A model generated the notes under the pieces. It did not search any database. It was given only the letters and a program-made list of their open reading frames with translations, and had not been told where the DNA came from. From contig CAZFRE010000003.1 in NCBI GenBank assembly GCA_964521195.1, positions 1 through 64,000 of the forward strand: a stretch of 64,000 nucleotides of DNA, read 5' to 3'. This DNA comes from CAWDNM01 sp964521195 (lineage in GTDB: Bacteria > Actinomycetota > Coriobacteriia > Anaerosomatales > JAAXUF01). Both the position numbers and the translations under genes were made by a program. Positions 51,200 to 59,956 of this stretch are shown in pieces (within the stretch, counting starts at the first letter, position 1; the number at the start of each line of letters is the position of its first letter).

Positions 51200-53824
51200 G
51201 TGAACTCCGCCGATGTCCGTGAGAGCTTTCTGACCTTCTTCGAAGGCAAGGGCTGTACCCGCCAACCCTCGTCATCACTCATCCCGGACGACCCGTCGCT
51301 GTTGCTCACGACGGCGGGCATGGTGCAGTTCAAGCCGGTATTCCTCGGCGTGAAGGACCTCGGGTTCACGCGGGCGACGACCGTGCAGAAGTGCGTGCGC
51401 ACCACCGACATCGACATCATCGGCACGACCGGGCGCCATCACAGCTTCTTCGAGATGCTCGGCAACTTCAGCTTCGGCGACTACTTCAAGTCCGAGGCAG
51501 CCGCGTGGGCATGGGAGTACTCGGTCGAGGTGCTCGGGCTCGATCCCGAGCGCATCTGGGTCTCGATCTACGAGGACGACGACGAAGCTGAAGCGATCTG
51601 GGTCAACGAGGTGGGCGTCCCCGCTGAGCGCATCGTGCGCATGGGTGCGAAGGACAACTTCTGGTCCGCGGGTCCCACCGGTCCCTGCGGCCCCTGCTCC
51701 GAACTCTACTACGATCAGGGCCCCGAGCTCGGCTGCGACAGCCCGGACTGCGCGGTGGGCTGCGACTGCGACCGGTATCTCGAGTACTGGAACCTCGTCT
51801 TCATGCAGTACGACCGCGCTGAGGACGGCACCCTCAACCCGCTACCCAAGCCCAGCATCGACACCGGTATGGGCCTTGAGCGAATCGCGGCGATCCTGCA
51901 GGGCGTGAACTCCAACTTCGAGACCGACATCCTGCGCAACCTGATGGCGCTCGCCGAGGAGATCACCGGCGCCGGCTACGGCACCGACGAGAAGACGTCG
52001 ACCTCCGTGCGCATCATCGCCGATCACGCCCGCGCGGTGACGTTCCTCATCGCCGACGGCATCATCCCGAGCAACGAGGGCCGCGGCTACGTGCTGCGCC
52101 GCCTGCTGCGCCGGGCGGTGCGCCACGGCCGGCTGCTCGGCGTCGAGGACGCGTTCCTCGTGCGCCTCATCGACCGGGTCATCGAGCTCATGGGTGCCGC
52201 GTATCCCGAGATCGTCGAGCACCGCGAGCTCATAACGCAGATCGTCGCAAGCGAGGAGGAGCGCTTCGGCGCCACATTGCGCCAAGGCGTGAGCTTCCTC
52301 GAGACCGAGCTCGCAGCCGTGCGCGCGAAGGGCGGGCAGCTCGACGGAGTCACCGCGTTCACGCTTCACGACACGTACGGTTTCCCCTTCGAGCTCACCG
52401 CCGAGATCGCCGCCGAGAAGGGCGTCGACGTCGACATCGACGCGTTCAACGCCGAGATGGACGCGCAGAAGGAGCGGGCCCGCGCGGCGGTCAAGGATGA
52501 GTCCTGGAACACCTACGGCGGCGTGTACGCCGAGCTCGCCAAGACGCTGACGCCGACGGACTTCGTCGGCTACGAGCATGATGCTGCGGCCGCGAAGATC
52601 GTCGCGATCGTCTCGGCGGGGGAGAGGGTCGATACGCTTGCCGAGGGTGCGCGTGGGGAGATCGTTCTCGACAAGACCCCGTTCTACGGCGAGCAGGGTG
52701 GCCAGGTGGGCGATCACGGCATCATCACCACCGACTCGGGTGCCCGGTTCGTCGTGGAGGACACCAAGATCCCGCAGCCGGGAGTCGTCGCTCACGTCGG
52801 CGTGCTCGAGGCGGGGACGCTTCGCGCAGAGGAGTCGGTCTCGGCGCAGATCGACGTGATGCGCCGCGAGCGCATCCGCCGCAACCATACGGCGACCCAC
52901 CTGCTGCACTGGGCGCTGCGCCTCGTGCTGGGCGACCACGCGAAGCAGTCCGGCTCGCTGGTTCGCCCGGATCGCATGCGCTTCGACTTCACGCATTTCG
53001 AGGCGATGAGCGCCGAGCAGCTCGAGAAGGTCGAGCGGCTCGTGAACGCCAAGATCTTCGAGAATCACCCCGTCCGCGCCTACGAGACCTCGATCGTCTC
53101 GGCGAGGGAGGCCGGCGTCACGGCGTTGTTCGGCGAGAAGTACGGCGATTTCGTGCGCGTACTCGAGGCCGGCAACTTCAGCAAGGAGCTCTGCGGCGGG
53201 ACGCATGTCGGCCGCACGAGTGAGATCGGTCTGCTGAAGATCGTCGGGGAGAGCAGTGTGGGCGCGAACCTGCGGCGCATCGAGGCCGTGACGTCGTTCG
53301 ACGCCTACGACTACGTCATGACGGAGGAGAAGGAGCTCGTCGAGGCCGCGACTGCGTTCAAGGTTCCGCGCTTCGATGTCTCGGAACGCGCCGCCCAAAG
53401 CGTCAAGCGTCTCAAGGAGCTCGAGGCCGGCACTGCGCGCATGAGAGACGCCGTAGCCGACGACGAGCTCAACCGCATGATCGCTGAGGTCGTCGATGCC
53501 GGGTACAAGCTCGTCGTCACGCGCGCCCCGCAGGTTCGTCCGGTGGGCCTGCGCAACCTCTGGGACATCATCCGGGCACGCGGCATCGATGCCGCCGTGT
53601 TCGTGACCGCCGACGCCGAGACCGGTAAGCCGATCTTCGTTGCGGCCGGGACCGACGCCGCCGTAGCCGCCGGCTTCGACGCTGGTGCGGTCGTTCGCGC
53701 CATCGCTCCCATCCTTGGGGGTCGTGGCGGCGGCAAGCCCGCCATGGCGCAAGGCGGAGGCGAGGACGCGTCGCGCATCGACGAGGCGCTCACGGTCTCG
53801 CGCGAGACGCTCGGCATCGGGTAG
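51200..53824 (+). CDS. alaS: Alanyl-tRNA synthetase
   Basis: The 874-residue class II synthetase begins NSADVRESFLTFFEGKGC with SSSLIPDDPSLLLTTAGMVQF and FKPVFLG, has the catalytic core through RPSVRIIADHARA-like sequence, the editing domain with NHTATHLLHWALR and the zinc motif CGGTHVGRTSEIG, and the C-terminal oligomerisation domain with GGRGGGKPAMAQGGG. The start is GTG 51200 with GAGGAG 6 bases upstream; the frame is open upstream but non-homologous there. ruvX follows within 6 bases. Confidence 0.96.
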   Translation: MNSADVRESFLTFFEGKGCTRQPSSSLIPDDPSLLLTTAGMVQFKPVFLGVKDLGFTRATTVQKCVRTTDIDIIGTTGRHHSFFEMLGNFSFGDYFKSEAAAWAWEYSVEVLGLDPERIWVSIYEDDDEAEAIWVNEVGVPAERIVRMGAKDNFWSAGPTGPCGPCSELYYDQGPELGCDSPDCAVGCDCDRYLEYWNLVFMQYDRAEDGTLNPLPKPSIDTGMGLERIAAILQGVNSNFETDILRNLMALAEEITGAGYGTDEKTSTSVRIIADHARAVTFLIADGIIPSNEGRGYVLRRLLRRAVRHGRLLGVEDAFLVRLIDRVIELMGAAYPEIVEHRELITQIVASEEERFGATLRQGVSFLETELAAVRAKGGQLDGVTAFTLHDTYGFPFELTAEIAAEKGVDVDIDAFNAEMDAQKERARAAVKDESWNTYGGVYAELAKTLTPTDFVGYEHDAAAAKIVAIVSAGERVDTLAEGARGEIVLDKTPFYGEQGGQVGDHGIITTDSGARFVVEDTKIPQPGVVAHVGVLEAGTLRAEESVSAQIDVMRRERIRRNHTATHLLHWALRLVLGDHAKQSGSLVRPDRMRFDFTHFEAMSAEQLEKVERLVNAKIFENHPVRAYETSIVSAREAGVTALFGEKYGDFVRVLEAGNFSKELCGGTHVGRTSEIGLLKIVGESSVGANLRRIEAVTSFDAYDYVMTEEKELVEAATAFKVPRFDVSERAAQSVKRLKELEAGTARMRDAVADDELNRMIAEVVDAGYKLVVTRAPQVRPVGLRNLWDIIRARGIDAAVFVTADAETGKPIFVAAGTDAAVAAGFDAGAVVRAIAPILGGRGGGKPAMAQGGGEDASRIDEALTVSRETLGIG

Positions 53825-53830
53825 CGGCCT

Positions 53831-54265
53831 GTGCGGGTCCTCGGGCTCGACATAGGGGAGAAGCGGCTCGGTGTTGCCGTTTCCGATCCGACGTTGACGG
53901 TGGCTTCGCCGCTTGTGGTGCTCGACGCGAAGAGTGAGCTCGGCGACGGCCGGGAACTCAAGCGCATCATCGACGACTACGACGTGGAGCTGCTCGTCGT
54001 AGGTCTGCCGCGCTCCATGGACGGTAGCGAGGGCCCTCAGGCCCAGCGGGTCCGGCGTGCGGCCGAGCGTCTGTCCGGCATCCTCGGCGTGCCCGTCGTG
54101 TACGCGGACGAACGGTTGTCCTCAGTCGAGGCCGGTAGGGCGATGAGCGAGGCGGGTCTGTCGGACCGCGCGAAGCGCGGCAGCGTCGACATGGTCGCGG
54201 CGGCACTGTTTCTGCAGAGTCACCTTGACGCGCGAGCCAAGGCATCGACCCCGGAAGACGAGTGA
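53831..54265 (+). CDS. ruvX: Pre-16S rRNA processing nuclease RuvX/YqgF
   Basis: The 144-residue RNase H-fold protein has the first catalytic Asp in VLGLDIGEKRLGVAVSD, the Glu in YADERLSSVEAGR, VVGLPRSMDGSEGPQAQRVR and the C-terminal acidic region SVDMVAAALFLQ. The family matures 16S rRNA 5' ends. The start is GTG. It sits between alaS and mltG as in many bacteria and overlaps mltG by one base (TGATG). Confidence 0.93.
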   Translation: MRVLGLDIGEKRLGVAVSDPTLTVASPLVVLDAKSELGDGRELKRIIDDYDVELLVVGLPRSMDGSEGPQAQRVRRAAERLSGILGVPVVYADERLSSVEAGRAMSEAGLSDRAKRGSVDMVAAALFLQSHLDARAKASTPEDE

Positions 54266-55356
54266 TGACCCGCAAGCCCTTGTCCGGTAGTACATCCGCA
54301 TCTCACACCCGCAGCACCGCACTCGTCCCAGTGTTCTGGGCGGTGGGCGTCGCCGTGCTTCTGGTCGCCCTCGGTCTCATCGGAGGGGCGCTGTGGCTCT
54401 ACTACACGTCGCCTCAGACCGATGTGCTTGCCGGTGAGCCCGTACGCGTGAAGATCGAACGAGGATCTTCGACTCGTGAGATCGCGGAAGCGTTGCTCGA
54501 GGCCGGGGTGATCTCGAACGCGCAAGGGTTCGCGCTGCAGTCGCGACTCACCGGCTCCGACGGGCGGCTCCAACCGGGCACCTACGATTTCGCCACTCGG
54601 ACAGCGAATGGCGAGGTCATCGCCGTGCTCAAAGAGGGCCCGACCGTCGAGTACGTGACGGTGACGATTCCCGAGGGCTTTCGGCTGGACCAGATAGCCG
54701 ACCGCCTCAACAGACAGGTGGGCATCTCTCGGAAGAAGTTCCTGGCACTCGCCGAGAACGGTGCACCGCGCTTCGCGGCCGACCACCCGTATCTCGCCGG
54801 GGCGTACAAGGACTCGCTCGAGGGCTACCTCTTCCCGAAGACGTACGAGTTTCATAGGGGCATGAGCGCCGCGCAGGCGATCGAGATGATGCTCGACCAG
54901 TTCGACCGCGAGGTCGCCGGGCTCGACATGAGCCGCGCCCGGGAGCGCGGCCTCTCGCCACAGCAGGTGGTCGTGCTCGCTTCGATGATCGAGCGCGAGA
55001 GCCGATTGGATGAGGAGCGGCCGCTCGTGTCGTCGGTCATCTACAACCGTCTCGATCGCGGGATGCGCCTCAAGATCGACGCCACGATCGAGTACGTTCT
55101 GCGGGACCGCAAACTCAGGCTGAGCAACGCGGATCTCTATACGCGCACTCCGTACAACACCTACCTGCACGAAGGGCTTCCCCCCGGTCCGATCTCGAAT
55201 CCGGGCCTCGCGTCGCTGCGTGCCGCCGCGGCTCCCGCAGACACGGACTTCCTCTACTATGTCCTGACGGGCAAGGACGGCTCGCACACGTTCACGACCA
55301 ACCTGGCCGATTTCCTGGTCGCAAAGAAGAAGTCCAAGGAGGTATTCGGCAGGTGA
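54265..55356 (+). CDS. mltG: Endolytic transglycosylase MltG, copy 1
   Basis: The 363-residue membrane-anchored enzyme cleaves nascent peptidoglycan glycan strands. A membrane helix lies near 20-45, then the LysM-like subdomain, EGFRLDQIADRL, the catalytic Glu in LASMIERES and the conserved RLDRGMRLKIDATIEY and PYNTYLHEGLPPGPISNPG. The start is taken as ATG 54265, overlapping the ruvX stop; a GTG three bases earlier is possible. A second mltG follows with a GTGA overlap. Confidence 0.93.
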   Translation: MTRKPLSGSTSASHTRSTALVPVFWAVGVAVLLVALGLIGGALWLYYTSPQTDVLAGEPVRVKIERGSSTREIAEALLEAGVISNAQGFALQSRLTGSDGRLQPGTYDFATRTANGEVIAVLKEGPTVEYVTVTIPEGFRLDQIADRLNRQVGISRKKFLALAENGAPRFAADHPYLAGAYKDSLEGYLFPKTYEFHRGMSAAQAIEMMLDQFDREVAGLDMSRARERGLSPQQVVVLASMIERESRLDEERPLVSSVIYNRLDRGMRLKIDATIEYVLRDRKLRLSNADLYTRTPYNTYLHEGLPPGPISNPGLASLRAAAAPADTDFLYYVLTGKDGSHTFTTNLADFLVAKKKSKEVFGR

Positions 55357-56441
55357 CGAACGCCACCCCCCGTTCGAGTCGAGCCGCCGCGCGCAAACGC
55401 CGTGGTGGCTGCGCCGTAGCTGTTCTCGTCACGACGGTCGTGCTGGTGCCTGTGGCCATCGTCGGCGGAATCGTCGCGTGGCGGTTGCTCTACACGCCGG
55501 CAACCAACGTCGCGCCGGGCACCAAGGTCGAGTTCACGGTCAAGAGTGGCCAGAACGTCGAGCAGATCGGGCAGGCGCTCGCCGAGAAGGGCATCGTCGC
55601 CAACGCGCTGATGTTCCGGCTGGAGGCGCGCAACTCCGACCTCGCGACCAAGCTCAAGCCCGGCACCTACGCCTTTGCGACCGGCATGCCGTACGACCTC
55701 GTGCTGGAGAAGCTCGCGAAGGGCCCCGACGTCGTCTACTTCGATGTGACCATCCCCGAGGGCTTCTCGGCGCGGCGTGTTGCGGCGCGGTTCGCCAAGG
55801 AGACCGGCGTCTCGGAGGACGAGATGCTCGAACTCGTGCTGCATGGCGCTCCGAAGTTCGAGGACGGACGGCCGTACCTGAAGGACTCGCACGATGGCTC
55901 GCTCGAGGGATTCCTGTTCCCCAAGACGTACCGCGTGAAGAAGGGGACCAAGCCCGAGGCGATCGTCGAGATGATGCTCGACCAGTTCGACGAGGAGATC
56001 GCCACGGTTGACATGACCTACGCCGAGGAGCACAACCTCAACGTTCGCGACGTCGTCACGATCGCCTCGATCATCGAGCGCGAGGTACGGCTGAAGAAGG
56101 AGTACCGCCTGGTCTCCTCGGTCGTGTACAACCGGTTGAGGCTGCCGATGCGCCTGCAGCTCGACTCCACGGTCTTCTACGGGCTGCCCGAGGGGACGAA
56201 GGTGCTCACGAAAGCGGACCTTGCCGAGCGCACCCCGTGGAATACCTATGCTCGTGACGGCTTGCCCCTGACCCCGATATGCAACCCGGGGATCGAGGCG
56301 ATCGAGGCGGCCGCGAAGCCCAAGAACACGAAGTACCTGTACTACGTGCTCACGAGCAAGGACGGCTCGCAGACCTTCGCCACCAACTACGAGGACTTCC
56401 TGAAGGCGGTTCGCAAGTACCGCGAGCTCTTCGGCTACTGA
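55353..56441 (+). CDS. mltG: Endolytic transglycosylase MltG, copy 2
   Basis: The 362-residue paralogue has the same layout as copy 1: a membrane helix near 20-43, EGFSARRVAARF, the catalytic Glu in IASIIEREVR, RLPMRLQLDSTVFYGLP and PWNTYARDGLPLTPICNPG. Both copies look catalytically intact. The GTG start overlaps the stop of copy 1, showing a tandem duplication kept in one operon. Confidence 0.92.
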   Translation: MTNATPRSSRAAARKRRGGCAVAVLVTTVVLVPVAIVGGIVAWRLLYTPATNVAPGTKVEFTVKSGQNVEQIGQALAEKGIVANALMFRLEARNSDLATKLKPGTYAFATGMPYDLVLEKLAKGPDVVYFDVTIPEGFSARRVAARFAKETGVSEDEMLELVLHGAPKFEDGRPYLKDSHDGSLEGFLFPKTYRVKKGTKPEAIVEMMLDQFDEEIATVDMTYAEEHNLNVRDVVTIASIIEREVRLKKEYRLVSSVVYNRLRLPMRLQLDSTVFYGLPEGTKVLTKADLAERTPWNTYARDGLPLTPICNPGIEAIEAAAKPKNTKYLYYVLTSKDGSQTFATNYEDFLKAVRKYRELFGY

Positions 56442-56562
56442 CGGTCTCGCTGAATCGGGACTCAAGTCCCCGGGCGCGGAATCCGAAACCGTTATCATGT
56501 CGGAAGTCGATGGTTCTCGATGCCTCGTGCGCATCGGGACCTGCGGAGGGGCGAGTAGCGAC

Positions 56563-56976
56563 GTGAAGAGGGCGGGCAGCACGAGCATTCCGCGCGTGCG
56601 CGCGACATTGCAGCGCGAGGCCGTGGCGAAGATCCTCAGGGACTCGGATCGGTTTCGCACAGCGCAGGAGATCCACTCCGATCTGCGCGCCACCGGTGAC
56701 ACGGCGGGCCTGACCACGGTCTACCGCCACCTGCAGCTATTCGTCGATGAGGGCGTGGTCCACACCGTGCACCTCGACGACCGGCAGGTCGCGTACCGGT
56801 GGTGTCGTGAGTCGGCGAGCCACCACCATCTCGTCTGCCGCCGGTGTGGCGTCAGCCACGAGTTCGTCGACGCGGAGTCCGAGGCGCGAATCGCTCAGGC
56901 GGTCGCCGGACGCGGGTTCGTCGATCTGGACCAGAGTCTCGATGTCTTCGGGGTGTGCCCGAAGTGCCAGCAGTGA
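56563..56976 (+). CDS. Fur-family metal-responsive regulator
   Basis: The 137-residue protein has the Fur winged helix (AVAKILRDSDRFRTAQEIHSDLRA, TTVYRHLQLFVDEGVV) and the metal region with HHHLVCRRCG and a C-terminal CPKC, which form the structural zinc site. The set is closest to Zur-type proteins, but the sensed metal cannot be fixed. TATCAT at 56493-56498 overlaps an upstream in-frame ATG (56497), so that ATG cannot be transcribed; GTG 56563 with GGAGGGG upstream is the better start. It precedes an ABC transporter by 14 bases. Confidence 0.87.
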   Translation: MKRAGSTSIPRVRATLQREAVAKILRDSDRFRTAQEIHSDLRATGDTAGLTTVYRHLQLFVDEGVVHTVHLDDRQVAYRWCRESASHHHLVCRRCGVSHEFVDAESEARIAQAVAGRGFVDLDQSLDVFGVCPKCQQ

Positions 56977-56990
56977 AGGAGGGGCGCGGG

Positions 56991-58004
56991 GTGACTGACA
57001 CCACCATCACAGCAGCACAGCCCGGTGGGGCTGCTGCCGGCGCGGCGTCCGGTGAGTGCGCGATCCTCATCGAACACGCTCGCAAGGACTACGGCAGGGC
57101 TGCAGGCGGCAGACGCGAAGCCGTATCGGACGTCTCGATCAACGTGTCGCGTGGCGCGATCCACGGACTGCTCGGGCCCAACGGCGCGGGCAAGACGACG
57201 ACGCTCAAGATGTTGCTCGGGCTCGTGCGACCGTCCGGGGGACGCTTCGAGATCCTCGGCGTACCGGCGAGCAAGCCGGGAGCCCGGGCGCGGCTCGGCT
57301 TCCTCCCCGAGGCGCCGTACTTCCCCACACAGTTGACCGCCGGTGAAGCGATGGCGCTCTACGGTCAGCTCTGCGGACTCACGCGGACCGAGCTCGCCGA
57401 GCAGAGCGGCGAGCTGCTCGATCGCGTCGGGCTCGATGGGCGGCAGAAGACACTGCTCTCCAAGTTCTCGCGCGGCATGCTCCAGCGGCTCGGGCTGGCG
57501 GCCGCGTTACTCGGCAACCCGGACGTGCTCGTGCTTGACGAACCGGCCTCCGGCTTGGATCCGGTCGGACAGCGTGATGTGCGCAACCTCATGGTGGAGC
57601 TCAAGAACGGAGGTGCCACGATCCTACTCTCGTCACACCAGCTCTCTGAGGTGGAGGCCATCTCCGATGAGGTCACCATATTGAATCGCGGCACGGTGGC
57701 GGCTCGTGGGCACATCGACAAGCTTCTGAACGTGGCCGGCATGACTTCGGTCACCGCACGCGGCGAGGGTGAACTGCCCGCGGACGTGCAGGGCGTCGTC
57801 GACTCCATCGCGGTCGAGGGCGCGACCCAGATCTTCTCCGTTGCCGACGAACATGTCCGTCGCGTGGTGGACGCGCTCGACGATGCCGGCTGGCGCACGG
57901 TGGCGCTCGCCCCCATGCGGTCGAGCCTTGAGGACTACTTCTCGACGATGCTGGACGATGCGGGTGGACAGAGCGATGCGGCCACTGGGGGTGATGACCG
58001 ATGA
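56991..58004 (+). CDS. ABC transporter ATP-binding protein
   Basis: The 337-residue ATPase has Walker A GLLGPNGAGKTTTLKM, a signature region written FSRGMLQRL in place of LSGGQ, Walker B VLVLDEPASGLDP and the H-loop SSHQLSEVE. A C-terminal extension of about 110 residues is typical of CcmA/NatA-type exporters. GGAGGGG precedes the GTG start. Its last four bases overlap the permease gene. Confidence 0.92.
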   Translation: MTDTTITAAQPGGAAAGAASGECAILIEHARKDYGRAAGGRREAVSDVSINVSRGAIHGLLGPNGAGKTTTLKMLLGLVRPSGGRFEILGVPASKPGARARLGFLPEAPYFPTQLTAGEAMALYGQLCGLTRTELAEQSGELLDRVGLDGRQKTLLSKFSRGMLQRLGLAAALLGNPDVLVLDEPASGLDPVGQRDVRNLMVELKNGGATILLSSHQLSEVEAISDEVTILNRGTVAARGHIDKLLNVAGMTSVTARGEGELPADVQGVVDSIAVEGATQIFSVADEHVRRVVDALDDAGWRTVALAPMRSSLEDYFSTMLDDAGGQSDAATGGDDR

Positions 58005-58735
58005 AGAAGGTCTACGCGATCTCGAAGGCGGTCGTCGCCGATGCGATCCGTCGCAAGGTGCTGTGGGTGGTAGTGGTCTTCTCGGCGGTGCTGGCGCTCG
58101 CCATACCTGCGCTGCCGAGCTACGGGCTTGGCGTCGTCGATGCGGTCTACCGAGAGGTGTCGATCGCGCTCATGTACACCGCCGCGCTCGTGATGGCGCT
58201 GTCGCTCTCGGTGACGAGGATCCCCCTCGAAGTGGATCGCAGGACGGTCTTCAACGTCATCTCCCGTGACGTGCGACGCTGGCAGTACGTGTTCGCCACA
58301 TGGCTTGGCATGTTCGTGGTCGTCGGCGTCATGTTGCTCGCATTCACGGCGGTGACGGTGTTCGTCGGTGCGCTGAACTACACGATCGTGATGTGGACGC
58401 TCTTCGAGGCCGCGCTCGCGGTGTGGCTCGAGATAGGCGTGGTCATGGCATTCGCAGTCATGCTGTCGTGCCTGTTCGGTCCTGTGACGTCGGCTATCGG
58501 CGCACTGGCGTTCGTCTTCGTCGGTCACGCGGTGGTGACGCTGCTCCAGCTGCCGGAGGGTACGCCGGCGCCCTGGTACATCCCGAGCCTCGAGGTGTTC
58601 AACGTGATCAACCCCGTGGCACACGGCTCGGGCTACAACGGCGTCTACGCCGGCGGGATGCTGGTGACGTTCGTCGCGTGGGTCGCGCTGCTCATGGTGG
58701 GCGCCGCAGCCATGTTCGCGAGGAGGGACCTGTGA
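58001..58735 (+). CDS. ABC transporter permease
   Basis: The 244-residue membrane protein has about six hydrophobic helices (ALVMALSLSVTRIP, LGMFVVVGVMLLAFTAVTVF, LEIGVVMAFAVMLSCLFG and others) and fits the ABC-2/NatB-like class. It forms a transporter with the ATPase, overlapping by ATGA. The substrate is unknown. The next gene overlaps it by GTGA. Confidence 0.85.
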   Translation: MKKVYAISKAVVADAIRRKVLWVVVVFSAVLALAIPALPSYGLGVVDAVYREVSIALMYTAALVMALSLSVTRIPLEVDRRTVFNVISRDVRRWQYVFATWLGMFVVVGVMLLAFTAVTVFVGALNYTIVMWTLFEAALAVWLEIGVVMAFAVMLSCLFGPVTSAIGALAFVFVGHAVVTLLQLPEGTPAPWYIPSLEVFNVINPVAHGSGYNGVYAGGMLVTFVAWVALLMVGAAAMFARRDL

Positions 58736-59418
58736 GCGGGGCTGCGTCGAAGTCGACGATCGTGCTCGGCGTCGCCGTCGCGGTGCTGTGTGCGGTGCTT
58801 CTCGCCGGACAGGCGCTCGCGGCTGCATCCGCGCCTGCGGGCGGCGTCGCGTCGACCGGGCGCATCCTCGGCAAGACGAGCTTCGCGTACCTGGGCGGGT
58901 TGAGGACCTTCGCCTCAGCGGTACTGTGGAACCGGCTTGACCCGGTGTTCGACGGCTACTATCACGACAAGACCGTCGACGAGATCGTGATGTTCCTCCC
59001 GACGATGCGGCTGGTGCAGGTTCTCGATCCACAGTTCGAGCAGTCGTACTACAACGCGAGCTTCATCATCGCCCGCAACGGCAAGATGGAAGACGCCCTG
59101 AACGTGGCGCGTTCCGGTATCGCGAACAACCCGCGCAGCGGGCTCATGCTCGCGAACTATGCGCAACTCCTGATAATGCAGGACAAGAAGAAGAACCTTC
59201 CCGAGATGCTCGAACTCGCGAATCGCGGCCTTCGCCCCGACACCACGTGGGCCAACGTCGACGACCAGTTCGAAGGCTACGGGATCTTCCGGACGGTGTT
59301 CAGTCTCGCGGGCGACAAGGCGAAGGTGGCCGAGTTGACCGCCGCGCAAGAGGCGTTGTCCGCGCAAGGCGCGGGCCAGGTCGAGGACGACGATGGCCTC
59401 GACCACGAGGGAGAGTGA
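58732..59418 (+). CDS. Secreted or anchored TPR-like protein linked to the ABC transporter
   Basis: The 228-residue protein has an N-terminal signal/anchor helix (STIVLGVAVAVLCAVLLAGQAL) and a helical repeat domain resembling tetratricopeptide repeats (YYNASFIIARNGKMEDALNVARSGI, NPRSGLMLANYAQLL). The GTG start overlaps the permease stop, so all three genes are likely one unit. It may be an extracytoplasmic partner of the transporter; that is inferred from the layout. Confidence 0.78.
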   Translation: MSGAASKSTIVLGVAVAVLCAVLLAGQALAAASAPAGGVASTGRILGKTSFAYLGGLRTFASAVLWNRLDPVFDGYYHDKTVDEIVMFLPTMRLVQVLDPQFEQSYYNASFIIARNGKMEDALNVARSGIANNPRSGLMLANYAQLLIMQDKKKNLPEMLELANRGLRPDTTWANVDDQFEGYGIFRTVFSLAGDKAKVAELTAAQEALSAQGAGQVEDDDGLDHEGE

Positions 59419-59917
59419 TCGCAGCATCGTGCTGAGCCCGGACTACTACTACACGAGCGTCCTCGATATCGACCTCGACGCCCTGCGCGAGCGGGGTGTC
59501 GACACGCTGCTCATCGATCTCGACAACACGCTGACCGCACGCAACAGCGAGTCCATCCCGGACGACGTCCGTGCGTGGGCCGCGGAGTTGTCCGCATCGG
59601 GCATGCGTGCCTGCATCGTGTCCAACAACTGGCACGCCCGGGTCGCCGGAATCGCCGAGCAGTTCGGCTTCGAGCTCGTATCCAAGGCGCTCAAGCCGCT
59701 CCCGTTCGCATTCTTCGCCGCGCTCCGGCGACTCGGGTCCTCTCGGCGAAGCGCCGCCATCGTCGGCGATCAGCTGTTCACCGACGTTCTGGGTGGCAAG
59801 CTGACCGGGATCGCAACGGTGCTCGTCGTTCCGTTGTCCTCGTCCGATCTGCCCCACACGCTGTTGCTCCGTCGTATCGAGCGTGTGTTGCTGGCGGGGC
59901 GCAAGCCGCTGCCCTAG
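59393..59917 (+). CDS. YqeG family HAD-type phosphatase
   Basis: The 174-residue HAD phosphatase has LLIDLDNTLTARNS (nucleophile Asp), ACIVSNN, the conserved Lys in KALKPLPFAF and VGDQLFTDVLGG. The family is common next to aroE in Gram-positive bacteria; its substrate is not established. It overlaps the TPR-like gene by 26 bases, with GAGGACG upstream of ATG. Confidence 0.88.
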   Translation: MASTTRESDRSIVLSPDYYYTSVLDIDLDALRERGVDTLLIDLDNTLTARNSESIPDDVRAWAAELSASGMRACIVSNNWHARVAGIAEQFGFELVSKALKPLPFAFFAALRRLGSSRRSAAIVGDQLFTDVLGGKLTGIATVLVVPLSSSDLPHTLLLRRIERVLLAGRKPLP

Positions 59918-59956
59918 ACTCGACACAGCACACGACCTCCGGAGGAAGCCGTACGC

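Noticed and set aside
56497..56562. Upstream ATG as the start of the Fur-family gene
   Set aside because: It overlaps a TATCAT -10 element and would not be in the transcript; GTG 56563 has a good ribosome binding site and the conserved domain begins after it.
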